From: Pseudomonas sp. Ant30-3
GTDB taxonomy: Bacteria > Pseudomonadota > Gammaproteobacteria > Pseudomonadales > Pseudomonadaceae
DNA length: 64,000 bases
Reading direction: 5' to 3'
NCBI RefSeq assembly: GCF_000690905.1
Contig: NZ_JMCL01000025.1
Span: 98,014 to 162,013, forward strand
Shown here: positions 63,804 through 64,000 of the stretch, piece by piece
How positions within the stretch are numbered: the first letter of the stretch is position 1
How the letters are laid out: the number at the start of each line of letters is the position of its first letter
Position numbers and translations under genes: made by a program
The notes under the pieces: model-generated
Seen by the model: only the letters and a program-made list of their open reading frames with translations
Database searches by the model: none
What the model was told of the DNA's origin: nothing

Positions 63804-63828
63804 ATTCTTAAAAATACTATTTAAGAAT
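63804..63828 (-). promoter_or_regulatory. Inverted repeat in the oscA promoter region, candidate CysB site
   Basis: ATTCTTAAA, 7 bases, TTTAAGAAT is a perfect 9-bp inverted repeat in an AT-rich stretch (63785-63855) 82 bp upstream of oscA. LysR-type regulators such as CysB bind sites of this size upstream of their targets; assignment to CysB is by context. Confidence 0.5.
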
Positions 63829-63907
63829 GTTTATATAACCAAAACTTAAATCTGTTAACTGGGATGGACTTGCGGCGTGCGCCTGACTTCACCGCTGGCC
63901 GGCCCCA

Positions 63908-64000
63908 TGTGGCGAGGGAGCTTGCTCCCGCTGGGGTGCAAAGCAGCCCTGAAAATCTTGCGTCCGCTGCGCAGCCGAGCGGGAGCAAGCTCCCTCGCCA
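63908..64000. repeat. REPIN at the window end (may continue)
   Basis: ATGTGGCGAGGGAGCTTGCT and the mate CGGGAGCAAGCTCCCTCGCC face each other; the right arm reaches the last base. Confidence 0.9.

Overview
The window is chromosomal DNA from a Pseudomonas, most likely of the P. fluorescens group. The evidence is the gene order (pckA, hslO, hslR, rimABK, an EnvZ/OmpR-type pair, tex, a thioesterase, gshA), the pseudomonad protein sequences, the moderately high GC content, and the many Pseudomonas-type REP/REPIN repeats in almost every larger intergenic space. No rRNA, tRNA, CRISPR array, prophage or intact insertion sequence was seen. Most genes are ordinary core or niche-adaptation genes. The accessory material is two Tc-toxin-C-like RHS genes, a HicAB pair and a few orphan genes.

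Layout. 1-2.3 kb: 5' part of a RecQ-family helicase gene, a small pseudomonad protein and a DMT exporter. 2.3-15.2 kb: conserved core block with PEP carboxykinase, the redox chaperone Hsp33, Hsp15, the rimABK ribosome-modification operon, EnvZ/OmpR (AmgSR of P. aeruginosa), Tex, a hotdog thioesterase and glutamate-cysteine ligase. 15.3-18.6 kb: aldo-keto reductase, HicAB toxin-antitoxin, an SDR and a small membrane protein. 18.7-21.4 kb and 36.5-39.3 kb: two TccC-like RHS proteins of 906 and 931 aa. They have matching cores and unrelated AT-rich C-terminal tips, and both have the same 20-bp element upstream. 21.5-23.5 kb: BetT with a likely BetI operator.

Sulfur metabolism is the main theme of the rest. 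At 23.9-28.4 kb are EpsC (serine acetyltransferase), D-cysteine desulfhydrase and the TcyJLN cystine ABC transporter. At 29.9-36.4 kb two SfnB-like flavin enzymes, an NtaA/DmoA-like monooxygenase and a MetQNI-type ABC transporter form an organosulfur-scavenging operon. At 49.4-52.1 kb are an orphan MetQ, a short SfnR-like AAA+ protein with an altered GAFTGA loop, and an RBBP9-type hydrolase. At 59.5-63.7 kb lies the sulfate importer sbp-cysTWA led by oscA.

The remaining genes are a SAM methyltransferase, a secreted GH101-like hydrolase, a TriABC-like RND efflux operon with two adaptor proteins, a lone AAA ATPase, a fatty-acid desaturase with a divergent AraC regulator, and a stress module. 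That module consists of an HprRS-like two-component system, a periplasmic DUF336 protein, a periplasmic 5-hydroxyisourate hydrolase and a binding site matching the E. coli HprR box. A Crp/Fnr regulator and an Mpo1-like membrane protein follow. All functions are inferred from sequence alone. The best candidates for new biology are the RHS tips with their shared upstream element, the degenerate SfnR-like protein that ends at a REP, and the complete HprRS-type regulatory unit.
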